Origin: Bathymodiolus japonicus methanotrophic gill symbiont
GTDB lineage: Bacteria > Pseudomonadota > Gammaproteobacteria > Methylococcales > Methylomonadaceae
Length of the DNA stretch: 64,000 nt
Reading direction: 5' to 3'
NCBI RefSeq assembly: GCF_019721995.1
Contig: NZ_BLYC01000012.1
Span: 34,709 to 98,708, forward strand
Position numbers and translations under genes: made by a program. The notes beneath the pieces are model-generated. The model had not been told where the DNA came from, made no database searches, and saw only the letters and a list, made by a program, of their open reading frames with translations. Within the stretch, counting starts at the first letter, position 1. Every line of letters begins with the position of its first letter. This document shows, piece after piece, positions 51,970-62,412 of this stretch.

Positions 51970-52925
51970 ACTACGATGTCTTTAATGGCGATGCAGACGG
52001 CATCTGTGCCTTAGTTCAGCTACGCCTTGATGAGCCACTTGAATCCACCCTAGTCACTGGCATAAAACGGGATATACAATTACTAAATAAAATTAATATC
52101 CAGGCTGGAGATCAATTAACAGCTTTAGATATTTCCCTGCATAAAAACATACAAGAAGTGACTGCTTTTCTGCAAAGTGGTGCCCATATTTTTTATGCAG
52201 ACCATCATCAGCCTGGTGATATACCCTATCACCCAAACTTTACCGCGCTGATTAATACCAGCGAAGATACCTGCACCAGCTTAATTATTAACCAGCACTT
52301 GCAAGGCCAGTTTCCTTTATGGGCTATTACCGCAGCTTTTGGTGATAACCTGCATGCTAGTGCAGAACAGCTTGCCTCCAGCATAAATATCAGTGCGGAA
52401 ATACTGGAGCAGCTTACAAAGCTGGGTACTTATGTTAATTACAATGGCTATGGTAGCTGTCTGGCAGACTTGCACTTTGCCCCAGATAGACTCTATCTTG
52501 AAATGGCTATTTATTCCTCACCACTTGATTTTATAGCTAATAATCAGCCTATTTATCAGCAATTAGAAAATGGATATTTAGAGGATATGCAACGTGCTGA
52601 ACAAGTACAAGCAGAATACAACAACGAAAACATTGCCGTTTTTATACTAACTGACCAAACCTGGGCAAGACGTGTCAGTGGTGTTTTTAGCAATGACCTC
52701 GCTAATCAGCACCCAGATAGAGCGCATGCAGTACTCACTTTTACACCAGATAATGACTATCAAGTCAGTGTCAGGGCTCCGGTAAATAATAAAACAAAAG
52801 CGGATCAACTTTGTGCATCATTCCCTACCGGTGGAGGTCGTAGCGCAGCGGCAGGTATTAATCATTTAGTAACAGAAAATTTAAACCATTTTATTAAAAA
52901 ATTTGCACAAACCTATTCAAATTAG
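51966..52925 (+). CDS. DHH-superfamily phosphoesterase-like protein
   Basis: 319 residues. The N-terminal [14 protein letters not shown] carries the DHH-family metal motif, [10 protein letters not shown] is the DHH motif itself (about residues 78-87) and [11 protein letters not shown] near the C-terminus resembles the DHHA1 substrate loop. Coupled to cysC by a 4-base overlap, so a role linked to PAPS (for example hydrolysis of its product pAp, or a similar nucleotide) is a reasonable inference; NrnA/Orn-type nanoRNase is the alternative. Confidence 0.82.
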   Translation: MNYDVFNGDADGICALVQLRLDEPLESTLVTGIKRDIQLLNKINIQAGDQLTALDISLHKNIQEVTAFLQSGAHIFYADHHQPGDIPYHPNFTALINTSEDTCTSLIINQHLQGQFPLWAITAAFGDNLHASAEQLASSINISAEILEQLTKLGTYVNYNGYGSCLADLHFAPDRLYLEMAIYSSPLDFIANNQPIYQQLENGYLEDMQRAEQVQAEYNNENIAVFILTDQTWARRVSGVFSNDLANQHPDRAHAVLTFTPDNDYQVSVRAPVNNKTKADQLCASFPTGGGRSAAAGINHLVTENLNHFIKKFAQTYSN

Positions 52926-52969
52926 GCAGCAACAGAAAAACTGTTTTTTTCAGGCATTGTATTTAACAA

Positions 52970-54454
52970 CTGAAGTTTCTTAGAAATTCATCAAGCAACC
53001 ATTCGCAATAAAACGGCTACCACCGAATTTACAGGGGAGCTGCTGTATTTGGGGCAAACCCTTTCAAAATCCGGATCCAAAGCCGCTTCGGCAATGATGC
53101 GGCGGATATCTGAAAAGGCGAAACTGGCTCGCCCCCGCTGAAAAATCAGGGAAACGTAGGAAATAGGCCTAAGCGGAAGTGATGATTTTCAGGCGGATGT
53201 GTTTCAACTGATTGCCATCAGGGAAAACATATGACGGCAGGAGATTTAGGGCCGCCTTAGGGCCAAAACAGCATCATTTAAAGTATTGTTCTGTGGTGTG
53301 AAGTAAGAGTTGATGGCAATGGGATGGAAAAAAACTTGAACATCGAGTTATAAACATGGCAAAAACCACCTAAAATAAACATCGATACACCAGCATGTGT
53401 ATTTCAGCTACTTCAATAATGGGAAAACTTCAGCTTCAGTAATGCCATAACGTTTTTAAAATTAAGACCCACCACTCCACCCGTAGCAACCAGTCACAGG
53501 GTATACTTGCTTTTACCGAAACACCCAGGATAATGCGGCTACTTTGCAATCTCCAAGGCTTGCTCGCTCAAACGTAGCCCAGCAAACAGAGTTCATTAGG
53601 CAGAATGCCCGTAAACAAGTGCCCAACCAAGCGGCTTGATCCGTGTCAAAGCGGCTCCGGGTTTAGCTGATTGAGCGGCATCATTTAAATCGTCAAAATA
53701 TAGCTTTGGAATAAAGGGGCTGGGGCATTCATTAACATGGGGACACCGATAAAAATTACAACAACTCAGATACCTGATTTTTACCTTTTCTAATCTCAAA
53801 AACTTGAACATCGAGTTTCAGCAACCTACCGATACAAATATTTTGTGCCCATGGCTATTTGCTTGATGTCGATTGGCCGCGTGGTCAAAAATGGCTTCAC
53901 AGCCGAAGATTATTTTTGACTACTTTAGTGAAATGTAGTCATCCAGTGCAAACAATATGCGCCCATCGGTTTCAGGAGACGGACATCAGCTCCCAGATAG
54001 TTTCCACAGCCCAGCCCACGGCAAAGGTTTGGAAGAAGCCATGAAAGTGTAAAAGCGCTTATTTCTTGATCTCAAACCCAAACAAACGTATCAAGGCAAA
54101 CGCCAAAGATTAGAGGTCACTGATGACGTAAAAGGAACGATAATGGACAGGATCGTGTAAACGAACAAAGAGGCTCGTTCGCGGCCTAAAGTGGTTTCGG
54201 AAAAATGATCTTGAAGCGGGAGTAAAATATCGCGTAAAATGAACATGAATGAGGTCGTTTTATTTCTATAATCAATGTGTTATAAACTTTCATTATACAC
54301 TGAAACCAGGCCTCACTCACGATTAACCTGTTGTTTTTAAAAAGAATTCAAGGCTTTTAGTCAACGGAATGCCATTAATATTAGTAATATCTAATATTAA
54401 TGAAAAATAAGCATTAACTGATATTCTTATGCTTTAAAAACCAGGAAACTTCAG
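52970..54454 (-). mobile_element. Degraded ISg shell with ISb, D and A/C debris
   Basis: ISg ends at 52970 and 54454 are flanked by TTTAACAA (52962-52969 and 54455-54462). Inside: ISg 3' end to about 53133; an A/C-type 3' end (53134-53195); ISb 3' end (to about 53345); D left end (to 53433); ISb 5' end in reverse (to about 53814); ISg 5' part. Many single-base insertions and deletions occur throughout, unlike other copies. No intact gene. Confidence 0.85.
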
Positions 54455-54513
54455 TTTAACAATTGTTTCAAATATACTGTGATTTAGACCCTCGATTTCC
54501 AATGGAGTTAAAA

Positions 54514-54951
54514 ATGAAAAATCTACTCGGTACAATAAGTTATATTACTCTAACGAGCCTTGTGCTCTTAGGCAATGCCAATGCTAATTGTAGTAGCACT
54601 CAAGTAATGGATCCTGACGCTAGATTATCCTTTACCACCGTTTGTGTAACTCAAGGAGAAAAATCACAAGAATACCATAAATAAAATGGCGATTTGATTG
54701 ACTGGAAACGAGGTATCAGTCCTTCTATTGATCCAACCAAAAAAATCGGAACCTGGTCATCAGATGCGGCTGCTCATACTATTACCTACACATATCCTAC
54801 CAAAGATGGTTCAGTTGATTACACCTATGAACTGTATGTTGATGAGGATGCCATCCCGACTAGCTTCTGGTATTGTAATGGCACTAATGGCGCTGGTGAT
54901 ATTAAAATAGATGCAATATTGTTTGGTCAATCTGATGCATGTCCTGGATAA
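54514..54951 (+). pseudogene. Small secreted protein with one in-frame TAA
   Basis: Starts MKNLLGTISYITL with a signal peptide probably cleaved after NANA. About 145 residues if the stop at 54682-54684 is ignored; both sides are in the same frame (SQEYHK, stop, NGDLIDWKRG). The C-terminal half (SSDAAAHTITYTYP, DYTYELYVDEDAIP) is rich in beta-type sequence and has two Cys. I do not recognise the family. ISg inserted about 60 bases upstream, probably displacing its promoter. Confidence 0.7.
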
Positions 54952-55017
54952 CATTTTATTAAATACTTACTGTAACTAAACTAGGCCTACAACTTTATGC
55001 AAATCCGCATTAAGTTG

Positions 55018-55297
55018 CAGGCGCGCCATGCTACCTCACGAAATTCCGGGACTCCTGTCGCCATAATTAGTTCACCTACGCAGCGGATGGGAGATGCCCT
55101 GAACGCCCTGCGTCCGCAACGACTACGCACAAAAGCCGCTTCGTCATTACTACCTCACTGGCTGGACGGCTATTCGGAATGCAATTCTTGCTCCTCTCGC
55201 GTGCTGCTAGCACACGTCGAATCAGCGAATTGCTCTGTCGCCTATCAGGGACTAAAAATCACCACTTCGCTAAGCTCCGTTTCCATGATTTTCAGCG
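55018..55297 (+). repeat. Element A at the 3' end of the epimerase gene
   Basis: 280 bp. Its last bases (TCAGCG), read on the minus strand, give CGC TGA, which forms the final Arg codon and stop of the epimerase. Confidence 0.92.
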
Positions 55298-56296
55298 ATA
55301 GTATTCATTGTACCAGGTGACAAATTTCTCTATGCCCTGTTCGATCGTTGTATCGGGTTTGTAGCCTACATCTTGTACTAGCGCTTCTACATCAGCATAG
55401 GTATCGGGTACATCACCTGGTTGTAAAGGTAATAGTTCTTTTTCTGCAGTTTTACCCAGGTATTTTTCCAGAGTTTCTATATAATCCATCAACTCCACAG
55501 GGCTCTGGTTGCCAATATTATAAACTCGCCAAGGAGCCTTGCTAGTTCCAGAATCCGGATTTTTACCGCTCCAGTCAGGATTAGGCTGGGCAATATTATC
55601 CAGTGTTCTAATTACACCTTCAACGATATCATCTATATAGGTAAAGTCTCTCCGATGCTTACCATAATTAAATACCTGAAGTTTCTTGCCTTCTTTTATC
55701 GCTTTGGTAAATAAAAACAAAGCCATATCCGGTCTCCCCCAGGGACCATAGACGGTAAAAAAACGCAAGCCCGTTGTTGGCAAGTTATAGAGATTACTGT
55801 AGGTATGCGCCATCAATTCGTTAGATTTTTTGGACGCGGCATATAAGCTTAAGGGGTGATCGACATTATCATACACAGAAAAAGGCATGGTCTCATTCGC
55901 ACCATACACCGAACTACTCGATGCGTACACCAAATGTTCTACATTATGATGCCGACAGCCCTCTAGTATATTTAAAAAGCCCACTATATTACTTTCTATA
56001 TACGCATGTGGATTTTCGATAGAGTATCGCACGCCCGCCTGAGCAGCCAGGTTCACGACGCGCTGCGGCTGATGCTGTTTAAATAGCTGCTCCATACATT
56101 CTCTATCCGCAATATCGGCTCGCACATCAGTATAGTTTTGATGATCTTTTATTCGATCTAAGCGTGCTAATTTTAAATTAACATCATAATAATCATTAAG
56201 ATTATCAATGCCTATCACTTCATCGCCGCGCTCTAATAATTTTATCGCCAGGTGATTACCAATAAAACCGGCTGTGCCAGTAACCATTACTTTCAT
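55292..56296 (-). CDS. UDP-glucuronate 4-epimerase-like NAD-dependent epimerase
   Basis: 334-residue short-chain epimerase. Rossmann [11 protein letters not shown] at the N-terminus, catalytic YAASKKSNE (about residues 150-158) and the [15 protein letters not shown] signature typical of UDP-glucuronate 4-epimerases, which supply UDP-galacturonate for surface polysaccharides. The native C-terminus (WYNEYY) is closed by element A, which provides Arg and the stop; at most a few residues are lost. Lies directly downstream of the dehydrogenase gene (1 base). Confidence 0.92.
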   Translation of the reverse strand: MKVMVTGTAGFIGNHLAIKLLERGDEVIGIDNLNDYYDVNLKLARLDRIKDHQNYTDVRADIADRECMEQLFKQHQPQRVVNLAAQAGVRYSIENPHAYIESNIVGFLNILEGCRHHNVEHLVYASSSSVYGANETMPFSVYDNVDHPLSLYAASKKSNELMAHTYSNLYNLPTTGLRFFTVYGPWGRPDMALFLFTKAIKEGKKLQVFNYGKHRRDFTYIDDIVEGVIRTLDNIAQPNPDWSGKNPDSGTSKAPWRVYNIGNQSPVELMDYIETLEKYLGKTAEKELLPLQPGDVPDTYADVEALVQDVGYKPDTTIEQGIEKFVTWYNEYYR

Positions 56297-56765
56297 TTTA
56301 TAAACGCTCGTCTGTTAGTTCTGCTGGAAATAAATATTTAAGATCGTAGATGACTGAGTCAGGTTTACCTAAAGCTCTAATCTGTGCAATATGCATTTTT
56401 TTAAATTGTTCATGTGCAACTGCTAATAAGACAGCATCAAACCTGCCTTCTTCTAGTGTCGCTATTGGTTTAATGCCGTACTCAGCCTGTGCCTCTTCTG
56501 GATCAACCCAAGGGTCATAAACATGGATATTAACCCCATAAGTTTGTAATTCATTAATTATATCGACCACTCGCGTATTACGTAAATCAGGACAGTTTTC
56601 TTTAAAAGTCAGGCCCATAATTAAAATGTCAGATTCACGGACATGCAAGCGGTTTTTTAACATCAGCTTAATTAAACGCGAAACCACATATTCGCCCATA
56701 CCATCATTAATACGTCGACCGGATAAGATAATTTCCGGGTTATAGCCGATGGACTGTGCTTTATA

Positions 56766-58591
56766 CTCGATGTTCAAGTTTTTGATATTGAGAAGGTAAA
56801 ATCAGGTATTCTGAGGTTGTTGTAATTTTATCGGTGTAAGCCCATGTTAATGAATGCCCCAGCCACCTTTATCCAAAGCTATATTGACGATTTAAATGAT
56901 GCGCTCAATCAGCTAAAACCCGGAGCCGCTTTGACACGGATTCAAGCCGCTTGGTTGGGCGCTTGTTTAACGGGCATACTGCTAATGAACTCTGTTTGCT
57001 GGGCTAAGTTTGAGCGAGCAAGCCTTGGAGATTGCAAAGTAGCCGCATTATCCTGGGTGTTTCGTAAAGCAAGTATACCCTGGGACTGGTTGCTACGGGT
57101 GAGTGTGGTCTTAATTTTAAAACGTTATGGCATTACTGAAGGTGTGTTGGCCTTTGATGAATCAGACCGAGCACGATCTAAGTCTACAAAACGTATTTAT
57201 AAGGTTTACAAGCAGAAACACAAAGGCTCCGGCGGGTATGTTAATGGACAAACGATAGTATTATTGCTGCTAGTTACCTCATCCATTACAGTGCCTGTCG
57301 GTTTTTTCTTTTATATGCCGGATCCAGCCTTAAAGCAGTGGGATAAAGAAGATAAACGGTTGAAAAAGAGCGGTATAGCAAAAAAAGATCGGCCTATTAA
57401 GCCTGAACGTGACAGTGCCTACCCAACCAAAACAGAGATTGCATTAGGCTTATTAAAAGAGTTTAAAGTTGCGCATAGCCTGATTAAAATTAAAGGCGTA
57501 CTGGCTGATGCGCTGTATGGTGAAAAAGCCTTTATGGACGAAGCCGCTAAAGAATCTGGAGGCTCGCAGGTGATTAGCCAATTACGTAAAAACCAAAATA
57601 TTGAATACAGAGGTAGAATAAGGTCAGTCGAGAGCTACTTTAATTCGATTAACAAAGGCATTGATCAGATAATACGTGTACGTGGCGGCAAAGAGATTAA
57701 TCGGGGAGTCGCTATTTTTGCGAAAGCTTGTTTTGGGCATCCCAGCCCAAGCAAGCAGCAAAAACTTAACGCGACCACTTATGCCTCCGGCGGCCCCGAT
57801 TCGTCCTCGTCACCTCGTCCCGACCCAACAAGGGGTCGGAACATAGGCTCCAAATGACTTGACGCCGTGTCGGATGGCCTTTTATTTTGTCTCCACCTTC
57901 GCTAACGCTCAGACTCCGACAAAATAACGGCCCTACGGCTATCGCGGACTAAAAATCATCACTTCGCTTAGGCTCCGTTTCCCTGATTTTCAGCGAGTGA
58001 CTGTCAGCAGTGCACGATTAAAGGTGAGTTCTCACAGTAAAAAACGCTTTGTCATTGCCTTAAAATATGACGGTGAAAACGACTATCGCTATTTAGTGGC
58101 GACAGACCTGACTTGGCGCACACAAGATATTATTCAGGCCTATACGTTGAGATGGCTGATTGAGGTTTTCTTTGAGGACTGGAAGCTTTATGAAGGATGG
58201 GGGCGTGAGGCCAAACAATTAGATGAAGAGGGATCAAGCCGTGGCCTGATTCTGAGTCTTTTGTTTGACCATTGCCTTCTCCTTCACCCAGAGCAAATAG
58301 CCCGCATTGAAAGCAAACTACCTGCGTATACCGTAGGAAGCTTACAGCGCAAGTCTCAAATGGATGTACTGCTTGAGTTCATCACGTCATTGCTAGAGTT
58401 TCCAGATCCTGGTGATAAGCTGAAAGAGTTAGGTGAATTAATAAAGGATGTGTTTCAACTGATGCCATCAGGAAAACATATGATTGGCAGAGATTTAGGG
58501 CGCTTAGGGCCAACAGCATCATTAAAGTATTGTTCTACTGGGTGAAGGTAAGAGTTTGATGGCAATGGGATGGAAAAACTTGAACATCGAG
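56766..58591 (+). mobile_element. ISb copy interrupted by element C
   Basis: 1826 bp = 1531 + 295. Ends CTCGATGTTCAAG / CTTGAACATCGAG, flanked by TTATA (56761-56765, 58592-58596). The transposase (from 56844) is open on both sides of the C insertion, from MLMNAPATF to LKYCSTG. Confidence 0.94.
57701..57995 (+). repeat. Element C inside ISb transposase
   Basis: 295 bp starting TCGGGGAGTC. Flanks AAAGAGATTAA and AGTGACTGTC join to the C-free copy near 42831. The site is identical to the C insertion at 4128, but the C subtype differs. Confidence 0.94.
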
Positions 58592-59749
58592 TTATAGGTT
58601 AAATAATACGGATCAACACCTATACAATGCCCGCCCACTAGCCCAGGACGGAAAGGTAAAAAATTCCATTTTGTCCCCGCAGCCTGCAATACTTCTTCGG
58701 TATCAATACCTAAACGATTAAAGATTAGCGCAAGCTCGTTTATTAGCGCGATATTGACATCACGCTGGGTATTTTCGATCACCTTTGCCGCTTCTGCGAC
58801 TTTAATGCTACTCGCTTTGTAGGTCCCTGCCGTAATAATACTTTTATATAGCTGATCAACCTGCTCGGCAATTTCATCCGTCGAACCAGATGTTACTTTT
58901 AAAATATTTGTTACGCGGTGCTCTTTATCGCCTGGGTTTATACGCTCTGGGCTGTAGCCTACAAAAAAATCCTTATTAAACACTAGCGCAGAATCCTGCT
59001 CTATAATCGGCACACACACTTCTTCTGTTGCACCCGGATAAACCGTTGATTCATAAATAACAATATCACCCTGCTTAATAACCTTAGCTATTAAGCAGCT
59101 GGCTTTTTCCAATGGAGTTAAATCAGGTTGCTTATATTCATTGATCGGCGTTGGAACAGTTACTATATAAATATTACATAAACTAATATCTTCAGTATTA
59201 GGGGTATAGCTTAATTGTTTTGCTTCTGCACGCTCCTCATCACTCACTTCCAGAGTATGGTCATGGCCTGATTTTAACTGATCAATCCGCGCCTGATTAA
59301 TATCAAACCCTACTGTATTATATTTTTTGCCAAACTCAACGGCTAAAGGCAGGCCCACATAGCCTAAGCCTATCATGGCAATTTTTATCTTTCCTAACAT
59401 CAATTAGTCCTTTTCCCAGATACCGCGCGCATCAATGATCACTTTCTCTTGCAATACCGATTGCTTCACCTGCTTAAAATAGAATGGTCCGTTAAGGTCA
59501 CGATAATATTCGCCCTCTCCAGGCTTTCTCCAAGGCTCACTAATTGCACATTTCCGGCTTGTAAGCGTGTAGGCAATTCTTTAATATTAGGCTCCACAAT
59601 CAGCACTTCACCGAATTTTTCTTGAATTACCTTAACCTATCTTCGTGACATATACAGTCAATTTCCCATTATTTCAATGAGTTAAATTTTTCAATCGGCC
59701 CCAGTTGGCACTACAGGTTTCATATCAACGATCGTTTTAACTTTTCCAA

Positions 59750-60029
59750 CAGGCGCGCCATGCTACCTCACGAAATTCCGGGACTCCTGTCGCCATAATT
59801 CGTTCACCTACGCAGCGGATGGGAGATGCCCTGAGCGCCCTGCGTCCGCAACGACTACGCACAAAAGCCGCTTCGTCATTACTACCTCACTGGCTGGACG
59901 GCTATTCGGAATGCAATTCTTGCTCCTCTCGCGTGCTGCTAGCACACGTCGAATCAGCGAATTGCCCTGTCGCCTATCAGGGACTAAAAATCACCACTTC
60001 GCTAAGCTACGTTTCCATGATTTTCAGCG
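59750..60029 (+). repeat. Element A near the 3' end of the ISd transposase
   Basis: 280 bp. Flanks CTTTTCCAA and TCGGGTCGG; removal restores codons for PDPIGKVKTIVD. Opposite to the gene. Confidence 0.9.
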
Positions 60030-61017
60030 TCGGGTCGGGGTTAATATTCAACGCAGTGTATATTTGTTTTTGTCTGGTTTCTGCTTTGCTTGTGGTTCGC
60101 AGGTGAATGATTGTATCGTTATCCGTGGGTAAAGTAATGGTCATGCGTTGCTGGGTCGACATCCTGTTGCGAATGCTTTCCCAGCTTAGATGGATGTCCT
60201 GCAATCTAAGTTGATAACGCAGTACATGTACCAGGTGGTAAGCTAATAATGTGATGAATAGGTGTCCGGTAACCCGCTCTTCTTTTTTGTGATAGACAGG
60301 GCGCAAGCCTAGCTCGGTTTTCAGGCTTCTAAAGGTCGCTTCAATCTCAGTCAGCATGGTATAGGTTAGCCATAACTGTTCTTCCGACCAGTCAGGGATA
60401 TTCGTTCTTAGGCAGTAAACACCACAGTGCTTATCTTTTTGGTCACTTTCAGGTTTACGTTGCCATTCTATACCGATGGCTTTGTTTTTTTTGTCATCCG
60501 CGATAACGTTAATGGTGTAATCTGCAGCAACACGGCTATGTTTTTCACGTAGTCGTCCGATACGTTCCAGTATTTTGTCGTATTTTTTAAGGGTGCCTTT
60601 TTTGCTCAGACCTGTGTGCAGTTTTTCCAGGACCTCTTCCAGACGAGCATGGAAGCGATTACGGATACCTTGTTCTTTTTTTGCTTTTTGTTCTGAATGA
60701 CAATAGAGTCGGGTTTCCCCGGTTTCTTGATCAACTTCACGATAAACAACAACATTGCTGTCCCGGGTATCCCTGACCGCTACCGGAGTTTTCTGATCTC
60801 TTGGGTTTTTTACATGTTGTTCTCGACTGACAACGAGATAATGATAATCTTGTTCGATTAACCAGGCAATATTGTCAGCGCTGGCAATGCCGGCATCCAT
60901 GATAACCACCGGCTTTATTTGATGAAAGGGATCCTTGTCTCGCAGTTCGTCAAGCATCAGTTTCAAGGTCGCGGGCTCACTGGCGTTGCCGGGAAAAACC
61001 TGACTACTCAATGGAAA

Positions 61018-61277
61018 CAGGCGCGCCATGCTACCTCACGAAATTCCGGGACTCCTGTCGCCGTAATTCGTTCACCTACGCAGCGAATAGGAGATGCTCC
61101 AGCCGCCCTGCGTCCGCCACAGACTGAGCACAAAGCAGCTCAGTCATGGCTACCACAAATGGCTCTACGGCTATTCGGGATAAAATTTTAGCCTCCCTCG
61201 CGCGCTATCGCGCACTTCGGATTGGCAAATTTCCCTGCGCCTTCTGGAGACTATCAGCCCGTCCGGGGCTGACAGCG
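61018..61277 (+). repeat. Element B inside the ISd transposase
   Basis: 260 bp. Flanks CAATGGAAA and GCCGTCACC join exactly to the uninterrupted ISd at 5638. Its start, read on the minus strand, gives ATG GCG CGC CTG in frame with the rest of the transposase (open frame from 61029). Confidence 0.94.
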
Positions 61278-62355
61278 GCCGTCACCATCCAGAACCAGCC
61301 CCAGAGTAACCAACGGGCAATCAGTGCGTTTCTCTTTAGAGCGACCGAATTTCGCTTTCGGGTTTCGGGCGCACTGGCCTTCAAAATAAGTATTGGTCAG
61401 ATCGTACAATACAATCTTGCGGTTTAAATTGAACAACGTCTGCTCTCGGTCAGCCAGAAAATATTCAAGAGTTGCCTGATGTTTGAGTAGCTTGTCACTG
61501 ACTGTATATAATCGCGTCAGGCTGGTGTTACCGTAGTCATGACCCAGTAATTCGCCCAGGCCTGTTCGATTTTGCAACCAGTCATGTGTTTGCAGTTCAC
61601 TGCCGGGTGAAACCATACGTCCTATGATAGTGCCCAGGGCCGTCGCCGTATCTACTTTATTAAAGCCCAGCGCCATGAGTTTTTCGTCTAGCTGTAACTG
61701 CTGTGCGGCATGCAGTGCCAGGGTTTCAACACCAATACTACGGGCATTAATGGCTTCGACATGATTAATATCGACATGATGAAAATCTCGCGTTGTTGTT
61801 TTTGAATCTAGCGGTTGTGACAGTTTTGCAGTCATCAGTGAGCTATAGCGCTGGGCTGTTGCTTCCAGAAGTTGATTTAAATCATCGGCTAAATTGAATA
61901 GCTCTTCCTGATGTGGTTCCAAACCTTGCTGTAATTGTTCGATTCTGGCCGTCAGCAAGGGCCAGTACTTTTTATCAATCGTAAAGTCCGCACCTATATT
62001 GAGCAATGTACGTTGCTTGACTTGTTTTCCTATACGCACAGATTCTACAATGCGGTAAGTGAAATAAGCTGAGCCGTCTTCAAGGCTTTTTGTTTTGGTT
62101 CTTCGAATATACATACCACTAGCATCGGTGAAAAATCAGGGAAAATCAAGGGTCAGAGCAAGTTAAGATGGCACTACAGAGACCCTCAAAAAAAACACCA
62201 TTGATTCTAAAGGGATTTTTACGATGAATTTTTAATGCGAATTATAAATCAATGACTTGAAGAGATAAAAGTGACGAAGATAGGTTAAGTGCGGATGCCT
62301 ACGGCAGGACTTTCTCTTAAGTCATCAATATCCGCTTTAAACGCTAAGCCTAAAA

Positions 62356-62412
62356 CTCGATGTTCAAGTTTTTGATATTGAGAAGGTAAAATCAGGTTTT
62401 TGATATTGAGAA
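62356..62412 (+). mobile_element. ISb left end, split by ISa
   Basis: Starts CTCGATGTTCAAG at 62356. A short partial repeat (TTTTTGATATTGAGAA) precedes ISa, which inserted with the 8-bp repeat ATTGAGAA. ISb resumes at 63947. Confidence 0.88.

Larger units (their letters stand above)
56298..59403 (-). pseudogene. VipA/TviB-type nucleotide-sugar dehydrogenase, interrupted by ISb
   Basis: UDP-sugar 6-dehydrogenase of the Vi-polysaccharide type. N-terminal half 59403-58597: [29 protein letters not shown], the active Cys in [14 protein letters not shown]-terminal half 56760-56298: YKAQSIGYNPEII, GLTFKENCPDLRNTRV. ISb (56766-58591) with a 5-bp repeat TTATA lies between, at YYLT-YKAQ. Both halves are otherwise open, so the insertion is recent. 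Together with the epimerase it would have made an acidic sugar nucleotide. Confidence 0.92.
59636..62284 (-). mobile_element. ISd (IS1634-like) copy 2 with elements A and B
   Basis: 2649 bp; 2109 bp without A and B. Ends CCTATCTTCGT at both sides, flanked by TTAA (59632-59635, 62285-62288). The transposase starts at 62114 (MYIRRTKTKS). It contains the YDLTNTYFEG and VIMDAGIASADN regions with the DDE acids and ends near residue 590. B interrupts it after LVLDGDG and A close to its end (NINPDP); the frame is open apart from these. Confidence 0.92.
59404..62355 (-). pseudogene. WecC-like nucleotide-sugar dehydrogenase, C-terminal relic
   Basis: Only the C-terminal domain is left. 62355-62289 encodes VLGLAFKADIDDLRESPAVGI, the WecC-type (UDP-ManNAc dehydrogenase) signature. 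59631-59404 encodes VIQEKFGEVLIVEPNIKELP and, after a frameshift at DHS/YFKQV, ends VIIDARGIWEKD. ISd (59636-62284, TTAA repeats) lies between, and a further one-base shift exists at the junction. The N-terminal 300 residues are replaced by ISb and ISa. Confidence 0.88.

Noticed and set aside
54682..54684. Recoded stop (selenocysteine or pyrrolysine)
   Set aside because: The codon is TAA, which is not used for either, and a single C-to-T change explains it.
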